A stretch of DNA of 64,000 bases from Achatina immaculata (Eukaryota > Mollusca > Gastropoda > Stylommatophora > Achatinidae): contig CM019702.1 in NCBI GenBank assembly GCA_009760885.1, forward strand, positions 47,539,925 to 47,603,924. The letters are read 5' to 3'. This document shows, piece by piece, positions 10,144 through 21,379 of this stretch. The position numbers and the translations under genes are program-made. Under the pieces are notes generated by a model. The model was not told the DNA's origin. It did not search any database and was given only the letters and a program-made list of their open reading frames with translations. Numbering within the stretch: position 1 is the first letter of the stretch; each line of letters begins with the position of its first letter.

Positions 10144-10460
10144 TAGCTTATACCGATAATAACTTGATCAAGGTTTTAATGGCCCAAATTAAATTCCTAG
10201 TACTCAGAACTCACATTTGTTTAAAACAAAATGCCAGCTGTAACCTGTAAGAAAATGAGAGGAGGGGGGGAAGGTTAACTATAACATGTTTTTTCAGATA
10301 ACACTTTTCTTTAAGATTATTCATTCCATCTCTCAAACTTCTCCCCATAAAAGAGAAAAAAATGTTTCTCTCCCCTCCCCCTCCCCCCCCCCCCACCTTC
10401 CACAATTTAAATAATTTATCGCATTAATCTTAAACCCATTGTTTGATTACACTGGCAGTC

Positions 10461-10903
10461 AAGATAGTTTTAAGTTTCATATTCAGATCAAAGCCACAAG
10501 ATAATTTTAAGTTTCATATTCAGATCAAAGCCACAAGATAGTTTTAAGTTTCATATTCAGATCAAAGCCACAAGATAGTTTTAAGTTTCATATTCAGATC
10601 AAAGCCACAAGATAGTTTTAAGTTTCATATTCAGATCAAAGCCACAAGATAGTTTTAAGTTTCATATTCAGATCAAAGCCACAAGATAGTTTTAAGTTGC
10701 ATATTCAGATCAAAGCCACAAGATAGTTTTAAGTTTCATATTCAGATCAAAGCACAAGATAGTTTTAAGTTTCATATTCAGATCAAAGCCACAAGATAGT
10801 TTTAAGTTTCATATTCAGATCAAAGCCACAAGATAGTTTTAAGTTTCATATTCAGATCAAAGCCACAAGATAGTTTTAAGTTTCATATTCAGATCAAAGC
10901 CAC
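10461..10903 (+). repeat. 37-bp tandem array
   Basis: Twelve head-to-tail units starting AAGATAGTTTTAAGTTTCAT, from 10461 to 10903. Units are almost identical; one has a 1-bp deletion (near 10751) and one a T-to-G change (near 10697). No relation to neighbouring transposons is visible. Confidence 0.95.
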
Positions 10904-11210
10904 CTCATTACAGTTCAGACATTTTTAGACACAGATGATATAACTTTCACAAATAATCAAAGCAGTGTTCACATCCAGTATGGATCTTTAAATGGTCTTG
11001 AGACTGTAATATATCCTGCAAAATTTGCATTCTCTACGGAGATTTTTGTTTTTTAAGTATAAATTTAGTCCACATAAAAAAAGAGAAAATTCCGAAGCAC
11101 ACACAACGAACTGCTGACGATGGAATTCATGGAGTCGACCCATCTCCTGGACTACAAAACTGAGCATCCCCTGAAGATCAGAACAAGTTTTATTCAAAAT
11201 AATAAAGCGC

Positions 11211-11287
11211 CGTATAAGTGCAACACCTTAAAGCCCCGTATAAGTGCAACACCTTAAAGCCCCGTATAAGTGCAACACCTTAAAGCG
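11211..11287 (+). repeat. 26-bp triplicate repeat
   Basis: CGTATAAGTGCAACACCTTA(+6) occurs at 11211, 11237 and 11263 without variation, then the sequence becomes unique. Confidence 0.95.
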
Positions 11288-11289
11288 AT

Positions 11290-12290
11290 ACGTGTTATTC
11301 AGAAAGACAAGATTGAAACCACTGGAGGTTTTTTTTTTTTTTGCTTTTTTTTCCCCAAACATTTTCAAGAGCCATCTTATTAACCAAAACCTATTGTGAG
11401 ACTAGAACTTGCACAGAGTCGCTAATACATATAAAAATTGGCTGGCTTTACGAAAGATTTAGACCCAATGTTTGTCAGATTCCTCACAATGCTCCGTCTC
11501 CTTGTTAATGTATCTCCCTGGACAGCTTATGTTGACCAGAACTCGCAAGACAAATATGTCTTCACTAAAAGACACTAATTAAAAGTCTCCGAGAAAGGCC
11601 ACCAAGACCTGTGAATCGCACAGCTATGTTTACACAGAGGTCAGCTGGGTCACCAGCAATATGGCGAAATAACGTAAGCGGGTCAAGGGGTCGGTGGCCC
11701 TGCAAATTATTGGCTCTCCTTGATGAGGAAGTGAATTACTGAAACCGAAACCCAAGAACCTCTGAAGGTCTCCGTCATTGGCGAGAGTGGACAGTTGAGC
11801 CCCTAGAAATTCTAAATGTAAAATTCTATTAGTCCTTGAGGTTTTCGAAATAAGGTATATCGTGAGCTACTGACAATCACAGTCTCAGTCCTTAGCTCGC
11901 CTGGAGGCACGCATGGAAGAGACTATTCCTTCTACTCAGTTCTTGAGTCTCAGTACATGTATTCCCCCACGTCGTCTTTCTTGGAGCTCGGAGTAGTTTC
12001 CAATTCTCTTTTTACCCTTGCTAAATTCAGTCCGTTGTTATCTTTTTCGCCTGTTTTTTTTTTCATGAGCATGACGTAAGCAATTGAAGACAGGAGCTCT
12101 TTCTTGAAGTGAGAAGAAAGATGAAAATTGAAAATCTTTAGATTTTTACAATAGTCCAGGCTGTGAAAAATGAGAGCCTGACATTTGTGTTACGGGAAAC
12201 TGCATTTAAAAGTGGCACGTCTCTACCTACAAGGCAAAACAAATCAAATTACATTGTATTGTGTAATTGGGTTAGGTGGGACAAGATTGT
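11290..12290. other. No gene recognised
   Basis: Mixed-composition sequence with a poly-T run near 11328-11350. I see no long frame, no repeat family member and no clear splice-bounded exon. Confidence 0.35.
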
Positions 12291-12583
12291 CGGAGAGGTT
12301 ATTCAGGCGGAAATAAAGCCCATGTCTTCGGTGGTTTCATGAGACATAGTAATATTGAGAAGATAAAAAAAAACCTGATATCATAACAACAGGAAAGATA
12401 CACTGGAAGAGAAACGGAGGTAGGCCAAGAGATGAGATCATTGGCAGTCTATCGCGATATCATGCTAAAAAGTCATCAGCTGAAGATGATGAAAATTGAC
12501 AAGGATCAGATCTGTGGAGTTTCGTGACCTCCAACGCCTGCCGGAAAGGTACTGATCTGATGATGATGATGATGACGACGACG
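12290..12583 (+). mobile_element. RTE-B LINE 3' fragment, heavily decayed
   Basis: Plus-strand pieces in different frames read GGFMRHSNIEKI (compare GHIMRRGGLENI), TTGKI-like and GRETEVGQEM (compare KRGRGRPRDEI), then KSHQLKMMKIDKDQICGVS. It ends in a (ATG/ACG)n tail at 12559-12589. Assignment rests on the order of these landmarks and the tail. Confidence 0.65.
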
Positions 12584-12806
12584 ACGACGCCAATCTTTGA
12601 ATTATGCCTACTTTTGACAGCAGGATAACGGGATGAAAAACATCTGAAATCCAGAACGGATGTATTCAATGAGAGGACTGGCAAGATCTGTAATGCTCTC
12701 CTAGTACATTTTAACAAAGTATTCTCTGTGAAGGTCTCTGAATAAGCCGTGATAAACAACATGACACATGAGTAGGATAAATAAAGCTAGTCTGGGCCGA
12801 GCAAGG

Positions 12807-13064
12807 TCATGGATGATGGATGGCTGAAACAACCTGACGCTGCTGACTAAATGTCACCTGCTGTATTACATCAACACAGGCCTCTCTGGGCAGGTGCTCG
12901 TTTCTGAGCCTCAACAAACAGGAAAGTAAACTAATATTAATGAGCGCACTAATTTCTTCGTCCGTCATAGTCCAAATATGATCGCGCCTGTAAAACTCTG
13001 CTTGACTGCTTTTAAAGAAGCTATTGTAGTTATACAGTACCTTAACTTGGACTGTTAAGCGCAA
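12807..13064 (-). other. Unrecognised 85-codon open frame, possible exon or transposon relic
   Basis: The minus-strand frame contains MTDEEISALINISLLSCLLR followed by RLRNEHLPREACVDVIQQV, a plausible amphipathic, non-repetitive protein segment unlike the low-complexity frames around it. A TTTTACAG stretch just upstream of its core (minus strand, about 12988-12995) could be a splice acceptor. I do not recognise the protein. The short Leu-rich 'LLRLRxEHxLPxxxVDxI' look resembles segments in some transposon-borne proteins, but that is only an impression. Confidence 0.25.
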
Positions 13065-13069
13065 GACAA

Positions 13070-13520
13070 CAGATTATTTGAAAATGTTGATGTTGATTTC
13101 ACCTGAGACTACACTCAAAAGAATATTTTCCCCTAAAATGTCCTCAGCGACACGTTTTAATTTACTTGAATGAGTAGTTGTCGGTAGGTTATGAATGGAT
13201 GCGAAGATGTAATGATAAATCAAATCTGATCAGAATGAGGCTGTTCATTTATATACAAGTATAAATTGTTTGTCTGCACAAAAAAATATGCAACGTCAAA
13301 AGAGCTATTTTCATTTCTAAGTTACGAATGGATAAATGAAACTCTATGTTAGGCGTTGCTTCTCCACAAATTTAGACCCTAAATATTTTCCATGAGCAGC
13401 TCTGTTGGTAACTTTTTGATTTTGTTCCGTCTTCCCTTTAGACTGTCCTTGAATGCTTCTCTTATTCTTTCCCCTGCTTCTCTTCCTATTATCTTTCCTG
13501 CTGTTCAGGGCCGGTCTTAA
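13070..13520. other. No gene recognised
   Basis: AT-rich sequence ending in a pyrimidine-rich stretch (13450-13510). Nothing supported. Confidence 0.3.
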
Positions 13521-13547
13521 GAAATTTGTCCGTCCCCCTCCCCAACC

Positions 13548-14079
13548 CCAAAATCGCTCTTCAGAAAGTAAAACAACTAAAGAATCTGTGGAGAGGAACA
13601 GACAGAACTACAAAAATAAGATTTTTAAGGGCATGCATCTTTCCCATTGCAACATATGCCTGTGAGACCTGGACACTTAACAGAAAAGTTCAGAAACACA
13701 TAAATGACTTTGAATGTAAATGCTATAGAAGAGTTCTTCAAATATCATGGACACAAAAAAGAACAAATATATCTATACTACAAGAGCTTAATATTGAAGA
13801 AGGTTGGCTAGTAAAGAAGATTAAAGAGAAAACTAAAGTAGTTTGGACACATTAAACGTCATGATAATCTAGAGAAGACCGTCTTGGAAGGGTACATAAT
13901 GGGAAAAAGAAAGAGAGGAAGACCAAGGCGAAGATGGCTGCAAGACATCGTTGATAATCTCTGCAAATGGATGCATCAGCAGCAGGACATCTTTCTTACA
14001 ACCGAGAGGCCTACAGGATAGCTGCTAGGGAAACATGTCCGCAAGGGACATGCAAATGACTGACTGACTGACTGACTGA
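13548..14079 (+). mobile_element. RTE-A LINE, 5'-truncated 3' part
   Basis: Reads LQKVKQLKN-WRGTDRTTKIRFLRACIFPIATYACETWTLNRKVQKHINDFECKCYRRVLQISWTQKRTNISILQELNIEEGWLVKKIK (13548-13840), then, frameshifted, FGHIKRHDN-LEKTVLEGYIMGKRKRGRPRRRWLQDIVDNL and the C-terminal NREAYR...RKGHAND block. It ends with (TGAC)n at 14056-14079. This is the thumb and C-terminal region of an RTE-type ORF2; no RT catalytic box is present. Confidence 0.9.
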
Positions 14080-14440
14080 GACATAACAAAAAACTATAAA
14101 TTTATTTTTAAAATGAGAAATAATTTTTGAAAATGACTGTTAATACATTACTTATGTCATCATAATACTCATCACATGCAGAACGAAGAGCTTCTAAACC
14201 ACAAACAATGATTGCATATGTTTTAGTTTTTAAGGACATATGTCGTCGCGTTATTTTACGCTTCTATTGTTTCGATATTTATCGCCTAAACAAAGAATGT
14301 ATACTTTGTTTTTTATTTGCAGAATCAGAAAGAGATCAGTGCGGTCGGTTTTTTTTTAAACTGAATTTGTGTTCAACAGAAATCATGCCAAGTCCATCGG
14401 ATCCTTGTTTCGTCCTTTGTTGAGAGGAAGCAAGTTAACA
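14080..14440. other. No gene recognised
   Basis: AT-rich sequence with a 71-codon frame (14208-14423) lacking recognisable features. Confidence 0.3.
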
Positions 14441-14443
14441 CAG

Positions 14444-14516
14444 CATTTGTTTCATTTAAAGTTAACTAGCAACGTTTGTTTCATTTAAAGTTAACTAGCA
14501 ACGTTTCTTTCATTTA
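14444..14516 (+). repeat. 31-bp repeat, about 2.4 units
   Basis: TTTGTTTCATTTAAAGTTAA(CTAGCAACG...) is repeated with one substitution in the last unit. Confidence 0.9.
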
Positions 14517-14897
14517 AAACAATGTCATATAACAAGACACCATAAAAATATTAAATTTCTGACGTTGAGGCCAAGTGTTTGAGTTTCATGTCGTGCCATT
14601 TTGTCCACTGACTCATCATCAGCAATTTCTGTCAAAACATCATAAAATTCCTCAACAGAAATATCTCAAAGGGCAATTGGCTTCGATTCTAGATTCCCAG
14701 TGGATGGAACTTTGTGGCCTGAGCGTTAGAGGTGCATTATTTTTTTTGTATGTGGAGTCCTCAACGAAGTGTTGACACTGAGGAAAAACATATAATTTCT
14801 GAACTGTTTAACAAAAATACAATTTCTTCTCCAAATGACATTGTGGCATCAATGACAACTCAGACGAGAGAGTGAGAAAAACAAGGTATAAACAATG

Positions 14898-14899
<2 letters not shown>

Positions 14900-14932
<33 letters not shown>

Positions 14933-15153
14933 CAACAACAACACAACAACAACAACACAATAACACAACAACAACACAATAACACAACAACAACAACAAC
15001 AACAACAACACAACAACAACAACACAACAACAACAACAACACAACAACAACAACACAACAACAACAGCAACAACACAACAACAACACAACAACAGCAATA
15101 ACACAACAACAACAACACAACAGCAACAACAACAACACAATAACAACAAAAAA
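14900..15153 (+). repeat. (CAA)n / (ACAACAACA)n low-complexity array
   Basis: About 250 bp of CAA triplets broken into blocks by CACAA and CAATAA variants, so that AACAACACAAC super-units appear. Long Leu/Cys/Val frames on the minus strand are products of this simple sequence, not genes. Confidence 0.95.
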
Positions 15154-15159
15154 AACCCT

Positions 15160-15540
15160 GGGTTTAGTCCCTAATGCACTGTTGAACTCCTGAATGTTTT
15201 TCTTTCATATCTGATCTATTGTCGTACCGTGGCCACACATGCTTGCCACTGGAATATTCCTGGCTGACAGTTTTCTAAGAAGACATCCAGGTGACACTGA
15301 GCCTGTAGTGATTTATACAGGAATGAAAGCAAGAAAATGCTAATTAATATTAACATCACTACATTAACATATCATGAAAATGGTTGTACTTGTTCGGTAT
15401 GACTACAGTCTGTAACTATGACATAATATTTAGTTTCTGTGCTGTAGAAACTTATTTCATTTTTTTATGGCCACAGAGAAGGGAGAAATCATTTCATTTT
15501 TAACCCTTTTCTCAAGATAATGCTGGACCGATGCACGTGT
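15160..15540. other. No gene recognised
   Basis: Ordinary AT-rich sequence between the (CAA)n array and the 32-bp array. Confidence 0.3.
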
Positions 15541-15544
15541 AAGA

Positions 15545-15825
15545 GTGGTCAATAATAACTGTAAATGTGTTTCTAAAGGGTCAATAATAACTGTAAATGT
15601 GTTTTTAAAGGGTCAATACTAACTGTAAATGTGTTTTATAAAGTCAGTAATAACTGTAAATGTGTTTTTAAAGGGTCTATAATAACTATAAATGTGTTTT
15701 ATAAGGTTAATAATAACTGTAAATGTGTTTTATAAGGTCAATAATAACTGTAAATGTCTTTTTAAATGGTCAATAATAACTGTAAATGTGTTTTATAAGG
15801 TCAATAATAACTGTTAAAGTGTTTT
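15545..15825 (+). repeat. 31/32-bp tandem array
   Basis: About nine units of GGTCAATAATAACTGTAAAT(GTGTTTTTAAAG). Two unit types differ by TTTTTAAAGG versus TTTTATAAGG, giving 31- and 32-bp spacing. No coding. Confidence 0.92.
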
Positions 15826-15879
15826 AAAAAATTATGTATTCTTACTCGCATATTATTTAATTTTTTTCCCAGTTCATCC

Positions 15880-17035
15880 CACTTCTCCCATTTATGCGGC
15901 CCTCCAAAACTTGCGCCACTCAAATGGATCCAGTTGAACTATCGGCAGAGACGGTCCTGCTGTTGCTATTATGTTTTCAAATTCTCTTCTTCTCATTATT
16001 CGGCCAACGAAGGATTAGTCTTGCTTTTTTTTTCTTATGTATTTAATTAGGTTCCTTTTTACATTTGCTTTTGTTAAACATTCCCTGTTTGTTGTTGTAG
16101 CTCCACAGTATATTTAACATTCTTCTCAGAAACCCACATTTTTTGTTCCCTCTGGTGCTCTTTGTATCGACTGCCCTGACTCACTTCCTCAGAGTAGGAT
16201 ACGCTCAGTGTTACGTTCCAGAACCATCTTTATGACATTCAGCGACAAAGATGCATTGCACAAGTTTGTTTGAATGCTGTTTTGGCTTGGTATATTCTGT
16301 TCTTTGTGCATTTCCCATCTGATGTTACTGTAGTGCCCAGATATTTAAATGTACGCACTTGTCTCAAGCTTGATTTTTTTTTACTTTAACAATACATTTA
16401 GATAAGTTCTTCTTGCGTGATATGTCCAGTATTTCTGTTTTCATTCTATTCAGGTAGAGCCCATTCTTCTCGCTTTTTGTCACTTTCTATATCTAATAAT
16501 TTCTGCAGTCTTTTCAGTTTTGGCTAATAGTACTGTATCATCCGTAATTCGTAGATTGTTCACACTGGAGCCACCAACTCGAATTCCTGGTTTATTCATT
16601 TATTTATTTTTTTAAATATTTTCACTACACAATGAGAATAAATCCGGCGAGAGGACACAACCTTGTCTAACTCCTTGCTTCATGTTTGCAAATGATGGCC
16701 GCTTCTTGATACCAGTACATGTTTTTCTTTTACTAATCTCAGATCTTTGCCACGGATATTTATATCCTCTGTAATCTTCGTGATTTCATCATGTTTTGTT
16801 TTATCAAATGCTTTGGTATAGTCAATAAAGCATACACATAAATCTTTACCTCTAAATTCTCTCTGTTAGAGTTCTTAGTGCAAATATGGCTTGATGTGTT
16901 CCTTTTTCTTCTGCAAATCCAAGTTGCCTCATCTCCTATTTTCATCTTTATTCTGTGTCTAGTTCTTCTCATAACAATTATCAATAGCTGTTTTGCGATA
17001 TACCATGAAAAGCTCCAGTTCCAATAACAGTATAG
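15880..17035 (-). mobile_element. RTE-B LINE, RT to C-terminus, heavily decayed
   Basis: On the minus strand, in shifting frames: EEKGTHQAIFALRTLTERI (about 16950-16880), the region equivalent to VDYTKAFDK (16810), MKQGVRQGCVLSPDLFSLCSENI (about 16690-16620), then an RT catalytic-box region reading ITDDTVLLAKTEK (16540-16500; the usual YADD is ITDD), then FKYLGTTVTSDGKCT (about 16360-16310), FLRRMLNI (16120) and a remnant of the GRIMRR block (15990). This shows the family order RT palm, thumb, C-terminus. Many frameshifts; inactive. Confidence 0.8.
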
Positions 17036-17044
17036 AACATGTAA

Positions 17045-17326
17045 AAGGTAAAATCCCCGTTTCCATGCCAATAAGCCATACTGGAGAATACGGTGTCTGG
17101 CTAATATTTTCCATGACCTTCTGCACATGAAAGTCTGATGTGGTCAGTATCACGCTTGGCCGCATTTACCTTCCCAGATTTCTCTGGTGCCTATTTTTAG
17201 AGGCTGGGTGGAGCCCTGTGCTTTTTGGTGTGTACCAGAAAAAAAAAAAATCCCACTGCTGGAACTGAACCCGGTACCGCTGGATTAGTAAACCGAACGC
17301 CTAGCCACTCAGCCAACCAGGCCGCC
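17045..17326 (-). mobile_element. tRNA-headed SINE S, copy 2
   Basis: Minus strand: head with A box TGGCTGAGTGGCTAGGCG and B box GGGTTCAGTTCC (17265-17325), then a body whose later part (GTGATACTGACCACATCAG, GGTCATGGAAAATATTAG) matches SINE S1. The 3' end is ...TTTTACCTTTTAC. The head differs from S1, so this is a subfamily with another tRNA-like head. Confidence 0.8.
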
Positions 17327-18160
17327 TATGGAGGAGGGGTTGCTTCTGGAGTTAGACGACAAATATCTATGTGACACCTGGATACGTGTGTATACAGACA
17401 GATCTACACACAATGCTATAAAGAATGGAGGGGCAGGAGCACATATTGAATATCCAAACACCACTGACAAAATTTCCATACCCACTGGAAAATACTGCAA
17501 CAACTATGATGCAGAAGTCAGGGCAATTATTGCTGCAGTTGAAAAACTATCAGACTCCAGAATTGATACGTGCCCCATAGTAATTCTCACAGATGCAAGA
17601 TCAGTATTGGAAGCTCTTCAGTGCAACAAACTACCAGACCTTAAGGATGCCTTATCAAAAATTGGCTTACAACACAGAGTCATTTTGCAGTGGATTCCCT
17701 CCCACTGTGGGATACCAGGCAATGAGAAAGCTGACCATCTGGCCAAAGAGGGCACTGAAATGGAGCAATCAGACATACCAGTCACTTAAAATCAGAAGAA
17801 AAGCATGATACAAACCTACAGGAAGCCACAAACACAACCACATGATGACTATCACATGCTAAACAGAAAGGAACAAGACACCATTTTCCTTCCCCGAACA
17901 GTACACAGCCGACTCCGAATCATATGTATACAAAGTTTAAAGTTGGTACTACTACATGTGCCCAGGTGCCCCAAACTGTGGAATATATCTTCCAAAACTT
18001 CACCAACAGACACTGAGAAATAATTACTGGCCCAGAGAAACCACTAAAGAAGATAAGTTCTATGGTTCCATACATGAATTACAAAAAACAGTAAAATTTG
18101 TCTAAGAGACAGGACTGCAGATACAGACAGACAATGCGAACGAAGAAGAAGAAGAAGCTT
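17327..18160 (+). mobile_element. I-type LINE 3' part with RNase H domain and (GAA)n tail
   Basis: The 154-codon open frame 17328-17789 is an RNase HI domain. It has Asp24 (YTDRST, where Arg replaces the usual Gly), Glu63 (YDAEVRAI), Asp89 (LTDARSVLEAL), His126 (WIPSHCGIPGNEKADHLA) and Asp136. Downstream, in other frames, YHMLNRKEQDTIFLPRTVHSRLR and ...VPRCPKLWN match the C-terminal cysteine-containing segment of such ORF2 proteins. The copy ends GCGAACGAAGAAGAAGAAG at 18137-18156, a GAA tail. It is 5'-truncated and abuts SINE copy 2. Confidence 0.85.
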
Positions 18161-18640
18161 CTGGAGAATTCAATTACAGTTATAGAAATATATATTTTAA
18201 CATCCGCCCCCCCCCCCCAAAAAAAACGAAACTATTCACTGTCAAATGTAGTTAAAAGAAGAATCTGCCAAAAAAAAAAAAAAAGCCACATATGTACGCT
18301 CTGTGTTTGTGAGATTTATTCAGTTGTGCTCAAAGAGTAAATCCAGTAGCATATACTCATATTTTTGGGTTAAGTTTCTCGTAACACCACCGATTCTTTT
18401 CTTCTCATGTTTACTGGTAATTACTGTAATGCAGGCATCTTACCAAGGGCATAAATATGAAGTGACTGCGAAGCCAGCACTTAAAACAACACCTACCAGA
18501 TGCTGGTTTCTGACCTTCGGGCGCCACCGCCCAGAGCGAGGTGTTATCACATCCGGTGAAGATAGCAGAGTCTGATGCTCTTGAGGCTGTAGATCTTGCC
18601 TCCGCTGTCTGGTACCTGTTCTGCCCGGATAAGATAACTC
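18160..18640. other. No gene recognised
   Basis: A C-run/A-run at 18207-18229 and a poly-A at 18270-18284. The stretch 18470-18640 is richer in GC, with frames of about 90 codons on both strands that I do not recognise. Confidence 0.35.
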
Positions 18641-18649
18641 TGTCTAGAA

Positions 18650-19068
18650 CAGTGTTTCCCAAACTTTTGTTTTCACCTCCAAGGATCACTTTTCCAAATA
18701 GCATGTACGCTGCGGGTCACCAGCTGAAATATCATAAACCTTTTATTGTTTTTATTCTCTCTCTCTCTCTCTCTCTCTCTCTTCATTGTCTAAGACTCAC
18801 GGGGCTGCCGGTAGCAATAGATTTCCATTCCTATCTCTCCTTTATTACCTTCTTGCCTGTCTCTCATGTCATTCCTTTGTTTATCAGCGCTTTCTCTGCT
18901 ACATGTCTCCATGTCTCTTCGGCTCGTCCCATGCTTCTTTTATCCTGCGGATTCCCACATCAAAGCTGTTCTTGGTAAGGATTCGTCTGTCATTCTCATA
19001 ATGTGCCAAAATTGACAACGCAGCCTGAAGGGCACATGACAAAGCGCCTCACAGATTGGGAGTCACTG
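18650..19068. mobile_element. Non-autonomous hAT-like DNA transposon
   Basis: The left end CAGTGTTTCCCAA (18650) and right end, read inward as CAGTGACTCCCAA (19068 backwards), form short imperfect TIRs of the hAT type. The left flanking octamer is GTCTAGAA (18642-18649) and the right is CTCTTCAA (19069-19076): five of eight identical, consistent with a decayed 8-bp duplication. Inside is a (CT)n tract (18759-18782); no transposase is encoded. Confidence 0.5.
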
Positions 19069-19079
19069 CTCTTCAAAAT

Positions 19080-20150
19080 TTTCCTTCACAAACATCCACA
19101 TAAAAACAAACAAAATGTTCCAGTCAGCAACATCAGCGACCAGCTGAATCAGAAACATCTTCAACAGCCAGTATTTTCCCCTACAGATCGTGCAATTTCT
19201 TTGCCGTATCAGTGGACATCTTTTCTAAACAAAGCAACTTGGGCTTCCGAGAAGAATTTTGTAAGGTGGCCCAACGTTCCCCTCCACCTCTACCCCGACT
19301 TATGATTAGCCATTCTGCTTTCATCCACCACGAGGCCGATCTTTAAAACTGTGGAGGTCGTCCAGATTCCGAATCGGTGCATCGACTAGATTTTTTCCCC
19401 TCTCTCTGGGGCAGCAATCATTATCCAGTTGCTTTAATTTTTCAAACTCCTATTATGTATCTGGTGGATGGGTTGGAGTGAGATTGGGGGAGAAGAGAGG
19501 GGGAGAGAGAGAGAGAGAGAGAGAGAGAGGAGTATAAAATACTTAACCCTCCACTTGATGACAAAAAACTGGAAATTAGAATTCCAAAAGACAAATAAAC
19601 TGACGGTAGCGATACTGTAGTGGAGAAATGAAATTACCGTTCTCGGCTTTCACATAGAAAGAAAAACATCGTAGAGCCTTCACATTAAAACAAAAAATAT
19701 TGCAGAGATTTTATACACTGCTACACTGACTTTTTTGTCATGAAATTTCAAGCTGAAAAGTTTTGATAAAGATTTCAAACTAATTTGAGCGTGTAAATTC
19801 AAATTACGAGTAAATTCCTACTCGCTCCTTGTAATGTTACTAGACTAACTCTCAAAACATGATGATTACGAAACAGATTATTTCATGCATTCACAGACTG
19901 CACGGATAACCCCCATCATTGCTGAGCAAGTGGCTACAAATACAATTTTAACAAACGCGCTCGTGAGAGATCTATAGCGCAAGATTTTTTTTCTCTCTCA
20001 TGGTGTAAGCATTCCTAATGCAGTTCTTCAGCAGCTGAAAATATCTCCATCTGAGTTTGAACTTTGACACAAAAGCGCTGTAAAAGTCGCATGAGTGTGT
20101 TCGAAAGTGACATGCCGGAACTATCTTTTATAAATAAATAAAACTAAGTA
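19080..20150. other. No gene recognised; (GA)n at 19504-19530
   Basis: One simple repeat, otherwise AT-rich unique sequence. I see no coherent coding segment. Confidence 0.35.
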
Positions 20151-20154
20151 TAAC

Positions 20155-20636
20155 AGACAGAGGAACAGACAGGACTACAAAAACAAGATTTTTAAGGGCA
20201 TGCATCTTTCCCATTGCAACATATGCCTGTGAGACCTGGACACTTAACAAAACAGCAGAGAAACTTAGACTTTGAATGTAAATGCTACAGAAGAGTTCTT
20301 CAAATATCATGGACACAAAAAATAACAAATATATCCATATTACAAGAACTTAATATTGAAGAAGGATGGCTAGTAAAGAGGAAAACTTAAATATTATGGA
20401 CACATTAAAAGTCATGATAATCTAGAGAAGACCGTCTTGGAAGGGTACATAATGGGAAAAAGAAAGAGAGGAAGACCAAGGCGAAGATGGCTGCAAGACA
20501 TTGTTGGTGATCTGCAGATGGACGCATCAGAAGCAAGCCATCTTGCTCACAACCGAGAGGCCTACAGGAGTGCTGTTTGGGAGACAAAGTTCCGCAAGGG
20601 ACATGCAAATGAATGAATGAATGAATGAATAAAGTA
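20155..20636 (+). mobile_element. RTE-A LINE, 5'-truncated 3' part
   Basis: Begins at RGTDRTTKTRFLRACIFPIATYACETWTLNKTAEK (20159 onward), then YRRVLQISWTQK, EEGWLVKR, HDNLEKTVLEGYIMGKRKRGRPRRRWLQDIVGDLQMDASEASHLAHNREAYRSAVWETKFRKGHAN. The tail is (AATG)n at 20609-20632. Frameshifted and lacking the RT core. Confidence 0.9.
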
Positions 20637-20717
20637 TAATTTGCCCCCCTCCTGGGTTGTCTCTCACTGGTCATACATGGAAAAAAGAAATATTCATTCT
20701 TTGACTCCTGAATATAC

Positions 20718-20837
20718 AAGATATCGTTGATGATCTGCGAATGGATACATCAGCAACAGTGCATCTTGCTTACAACCGAGAGCTGTTAGCGAAGCAAAGT
20801 TCCGCAAGGGACATGCAAATGACTGACTGACTGACTC
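20718..20837 (+). mobile_element. RTE-A LINE, minimal 3' end
   Basis: About 120 bp: QDIVDDLRMDTSATVHLAYNREL...AKFRKGHAND followed by (TGAC)n at 20819-20837. A severely 5'-truncated copy, only 80 bp downstream of another RTE-A copy of the same orientation. Confidence 0.88.
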
Positions 20838-20839
20838 CT

Positions 20840-21240
20840 GAATTATTTTCCATGCTCCGTCAGAATAAATTTTGATGAAATAATTTTGGTAGAAAAAAAC
20901 TGGAGGGAAGTTCCTCTTTTTAATTTAAAAATATGGATTGGGTTAGAAATGTGGTACTTTTCATTTTATCAAGACTGTCTAAATATCACTCTGAGAATTG
21001 ATTCGCATAGGAGTGCAAGTTCTACCAACCCTGCCAGTACTGTTTTGGCGTGAAAGAGTTAAAAGCGATTTTATATGGACAACATATTTATGACTACACA
21101 TTTGAGATTTTTGTATCTGTGTAACATTTATTCATCCTCATTTCTGTAATCAAAAGCCCAGATGGCAACTGTACAAAATATACTTCCCATCTTACAGCAA
21201 TTACTCGTGCACGTGATTATTTTATTTTTATGTTCGTAAT
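20840..21240. other. No gene recognised
   Basis: AT-rich sequence after the RTE-A tail; nothing supported. Confidence 0.3.
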
Positions 21241-21379
21241 CTAATGTTACCACGCTCATCTATCAACCAAAGTTGCATCTGCCATGCACTTATGTCAACC
21301 CAGAGAACAAGATGACCAGAGACAATAGCGCACGCACTAGGACTGACCCTATGACCTTTCTCTAATTCCACCAATAAAA

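Noticed and set aside
10461..10903. CRISPR-like array
   Set aside because: Units are contiguous 37-bp repeats with no spacers, in an animal genome.
14808..15149. Minus-strand Leu/Cys/Val-rich frames of about 90-113 codons
   Set aside because: They are translations of the (CAA)n array in three frames; no non-repetitive protein sequence accompanies them.
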